Part shown: piece by piece, positions 5,780 through 6,157 of the stretch | How positions within the stretch are numbered: the first letter of the stretch is position 1 | Layout of the letters: each line of letters opens with the position of its first letter | From: Deltaproteobacteria bacterium | GTDB lineage: Bacteria; Desulfobacterota; Desulfuromonadia; Geobacterales; Pseudopelobacteraceae | Direction: 5' to 3' | DNA length: 6,157 nucleotides | Assembly: GCA_016219145.1 (NCBI GenBank) | Contig: JACRCG010000245.1 | Location: forward strand, 1 to 6,157 | Notes under the pieces: generated by a model | Database searches by the model: none | Told to the model about the DNA's origin: nothing | What the model saw: the letters and a program-made list of their open reading frames with translations, nothing else | Position numbers and translations under genes: made by a program

Positions 5780-6157
5780 ATGAAGATCAGAATTCTGGTC
5801 GTGGATGATGAGTTAAGCATGCGGGAATTTCTCTCGATCCTTCTGGAGCGTGAGGGATACGATGTTTCGGTTGCCGGAAGCGCCGAAGAAGCGCTGCGTC
5901 TGATCGAGTTGTCGCTGTTTGATCTGGTGCTTTCCGATGTCCAGATGCCCGGTTTAAGCGGAATAGAGCTGCTTTCGCGCATCAAGCGGATCTCCCCGGA
6001 AACCGGGGTTCTGATGGTCACCGCCTTTTCGGCCGCCGAGCAGGCGGTCGAGGCGATGAAGCTGGGCGCATACGATTACATCGCCAAACCGTTCAAGATT
6101 GAAGAAATCAAGCAGTTGGTAAAAAACGCTCTCGAAAAACAGGGCTTGAAGCGTGAA
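5780..6157 (+). CDS. Response regulator, NtrC/PilR-type receiver domain (runs off right edge)
   Basis: This is a two-component response regulator, phosphorylated by a histidine kinase that is not in the window. The 126 codons present, ending exactly at the edge, cover one receiver domain: acidic pocket Asp9/Asp10 (LVVDDE), phosphoacceptor Asp53 (LSDVQMPG), Thr81 (MVTAFS) and Lys103 (AKPF). The stretch LGAYDYIAKPFKIEEI (95-110) resembles PilR/NtrC-class receivers of deltaproteobacteria, which are normally followed by a sigma-54 AAA+ domain and a Fis-type DNA-binding domain. Those would lie beyond the edge, so the output is inferred. A single-domain regulator is less likely because the frame is still open and charged linker residues (KQGLKRE) follow. 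It starts 8 nt after the permease stop, so it belongs to the efflux operon and may control it or respond with it. Confidence 0.88.
   Translation, partial: MKIRILVVDDELSMREFLSILLEREGYDVSVAGSAEEALRLIELSLFDLVLSDVQMPGLSGIELLSRIKRISPETGVLMVTAFSAAEQAVEAMKLGAYDYIAKPFKIEEIKQLVKNALEKQGLKRE

Overview
The window looks like chromosomal DNA from a Gram-negative bacterium of moderately high G+C. It is most likely a deltaproteobacterium of the Geobacter/Desulfuromonas type (Desulfobacterota). That placement is an inference from the recalled resemblance of the glucose-6-phosphate isomerase N-terminus, the enolase C-terminus and the PilR/NtrC-type receiver to proteins of that group; no search was run. There are no RNA genes, CRISPR arrays, insertion sequences or signs of recent transfer.

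The left half (1-2474) is read on the minus strand: eno (enolase, complete), then a complete gene for an exported protein of unknown function, then the first 103 codons of pgi (glucose-6-phosphate isomerase), which runs off the left edge. A strong GC hairpin with a short U-tract follows eno. The exported-protein gene begins right after it, and its stop codon overlaps the Shine-Dalgarno of pgi. An uncharacterised secreted protein is therefore sandwiched between, and probably partly co-transcribed with, two glycolysis/gluconeogenesis genes.

The middle (2475-2706) is a 232-base divergent regulatory region. It holds a perfect 9-bp inverted repeat whose two arms can each be read as an extended -10 element pointing outward, one toward eno and one toward the right-hand operon. 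Small direct repeats lie between the arms.

The right half (2707-6157) is a tightly packed plus-strand operon: a membrane fusion (HlyD/MacA-type) protein, a MacB/LolD-type ABC ATPase, an FtsX/MacB-type permease with a large periplasmic domain, and the receiver domain of a response regulator cut by the right edge. Gaps are 1 nt, then a 14-nt overlap, then 8 nt. Together the first three form a tripartite-type efflux or envelope-export pump, with the ATPase and permease as separate proteins rather than a fused MacB. The adaptor keeps a TolC-docking-like motif, but no outer-membrane channel gene is in the window. The co-transcribed response regulator suggests the pump is tied to a two-component signal, direction unknown.

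Most of the window is ordinary. The points most worth a second look are the unknown exported protein and its hairpin/SD leader, the divergent promoter region, and the pump plus response-regulator operon.
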